From positions 1,302,001-1,366,000 of the forward strand of contig NZ_LT906441.1 of the NCBI RefSeq assembly GCF_900186975.1: a DNA stretch of 64,000 nt, read 5' to 3'. The stretch is from Cutibacterium granulosum. Its GTDB lineage: Bacteria; Actinomycetota; Actinomycetes; Propionibacteriales; Propionibacteriaceae. A model generated the notes under the pieces. That model was given only the letters and a program-made list of their open reading frames with translations. It searched no databases and was not told the origin of the DNA. The position numbers were made by a program, and so were the translations under genes. Shown here one piece after another: positions 63,358-64,000 of this stretch (position 1 is the first letter of the stretch; every line of letters begins with the position of its first letter).

Positions 63358-64000
63358 TCAGGACACTGTAGCGGGTTGTCGTCCATCGAGCAGATCGAGG
63401 ATCGCATGTCCCACCGCTGAGGTGTCGTGGTGCCCGATGACGGGGAAACCCTCCTGCAGGACGCGGCGGTGTGCATTGGACACGACGAACGGGTGGCCCA
63501 CCAGTCGCAGCATCGACAGATCGTTGGGCATGTCGCCGAAGGCAGCAGCGTCAGCCAGATCGACACCGAGCTGCTCGGCCGTAGCGCTCAGGGCTGCCCC
63601 CTTGGACACCCCGATCGGGGCGAGTTCGATGAGCCCGTCGTCCAGCTGCACCGAGAATGTGGTGGACACCCTGCCGTCGACGAGACCGTCCACGATCTCG
63701 AAGAGCTCCTCGGTGGGGATGCCGAAGGCGCGTACCAGCATCTTCACCGGCCGTGAATCTGGCGTGAGGAACTCGCGTATCGGCCCCCGATGGGTGACGG
63801 GCCGGCCGTGGTCCACCCGATCGAACCCCGGTTCCACGTAGCAGCTTCGCGCCTCCTCGAGGCTGAACTTGGCCTCGGGTAGTTCAGAGGAAATGTCGTT
63901 CACCACGTCCGTGATGAGGTCAACGGGAAATGGTGTGTCCGAGATCACCCGATGATTGCGCAGATCGTAGGTGACGGCACCATTGGAGGCGATCACCGTC
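63358..64000 (-). CDS. Cof-type HAD-family sugar phosphatase (partial)
   Basis: The 3' part of a HAD phosphatase, with its 5' end beyond the window. Visible are the early motif ASNGAVTYDL, the C2 cap domain, Lys of the third motif in GVSKGAALSATAEQLGV, and the metal motif AAAFGDMPNDLSMLRLVG with VSNAH. Such Cof/YbjI-type enzymes dephosphorylate sugar phosphates or flavin precursors; the substrate is not clear. At least 70 N-terminal residues with the DxDGT nucleophile motif should lie outside the window. Confidence 0.88.
   Translation of the reverse strand, partial: TVIASNGAVTYDLRNHRVISDTPFPVDLITDVVNDISSELPEAKFSLEEARSCYVEPGFDRVDHGRPVTHRGPIREFLTPDSRPVKMLVRAFGIPTEELFEIVDGLVDGRVSTTFSVQLDDGLIELAPIGVSKGAALSATAEQLGVDLADAAAFGDMPNDLSMLRLVGHPFVVSNAHRRVLQEGFPVIGHHDTSAVGHAILDLLDGRQPATVS

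Overview
The window looks like chromosome of a high-GC actinobacterium of the Propionibacteriaceae, most probably a Cutibacterium-like species. The hints are an SdhCAB complex of the succinate dehydrogenase/fumarate reductase type, the linked dnaG and sigma-factor genes, secreted subtilase and trypsin-like protease genes, and a type I-E CRISPR repeat that closely resembles, from memory, the one known in C. acnes. The species assignment is inference; nothing here identifies it directly.

Layout. 1-15.4 kb is housekeeping: nadA with its divergent repressor nrtR and a 23-bp dyad between them, a three-gene ABC exporter, sdhCAB, dusB, dgt, a FetB-type permease, dnaG, a sigma-70 family factor and tRNA-Asn. 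15.4-34.4 kb mixes core and accessory genes: a frameshifted gene of unknown function, an LssY_C membrane protein, a secreted subtilase, otsA/otsB (trehalose), pdxR divergent from pdxST (vitamin B6) with an 11-bp inverted repeat between them, a ParA remnant, a membrane-anchored HNH/excalibur nuclease, a proline iminopeptidase, and an intergenic region rich in RNA-like structure. 34.4-39.4 kb holds a MacB-like ABC exporter, a decayed secreted trypsin-like protease gene and the 3' piece of an MTA/SAH nucleosidase gene.

39.3-52.2 kb is a complete type I-E CRISPR-Cas locus (cas3, cse1, cse2, cas7, cas5, cas6e, cas1, cas2, then 32 repeats). All cas genes and the crRNA run on the minus strand. At the trailer end of the array two further repeat relics occur, and 0.75-kb and 1.0-kb DNA pieces sit between repeats like oversized spacers. 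These pieces carry fragments of a toxin-antitoxin module and of a conjugative-element operon, cut exactly at the repeats, and the nucleosidase gene is cut at the outermost relic. A second, different pair of I-E-like repeats lies upstream of cas3.

52.2-59.6 kb is a histidine utilisation cluster on the minus strand (hutU, M20 amidohydrolase, hutF, hutI, hutH). hutU and hutH are open, but the three middle genes each carry one inactivating change (a nonsense codon and two 1-nt deletions), so the route from histidine to glutamate looks broken unless these are sequencing errors. 59.6-63.3 kb is a scarred region: a gene start cut by an IS256-family element, remnants of a PIN-like toxin and of a toxin-antitoxin pair related to the one in the CRISPR trailer, an orphan antitoxin-like gene and a CAT-anticodon tRNA. 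The window ends inside a Cof-type HAD phosphatase gene.
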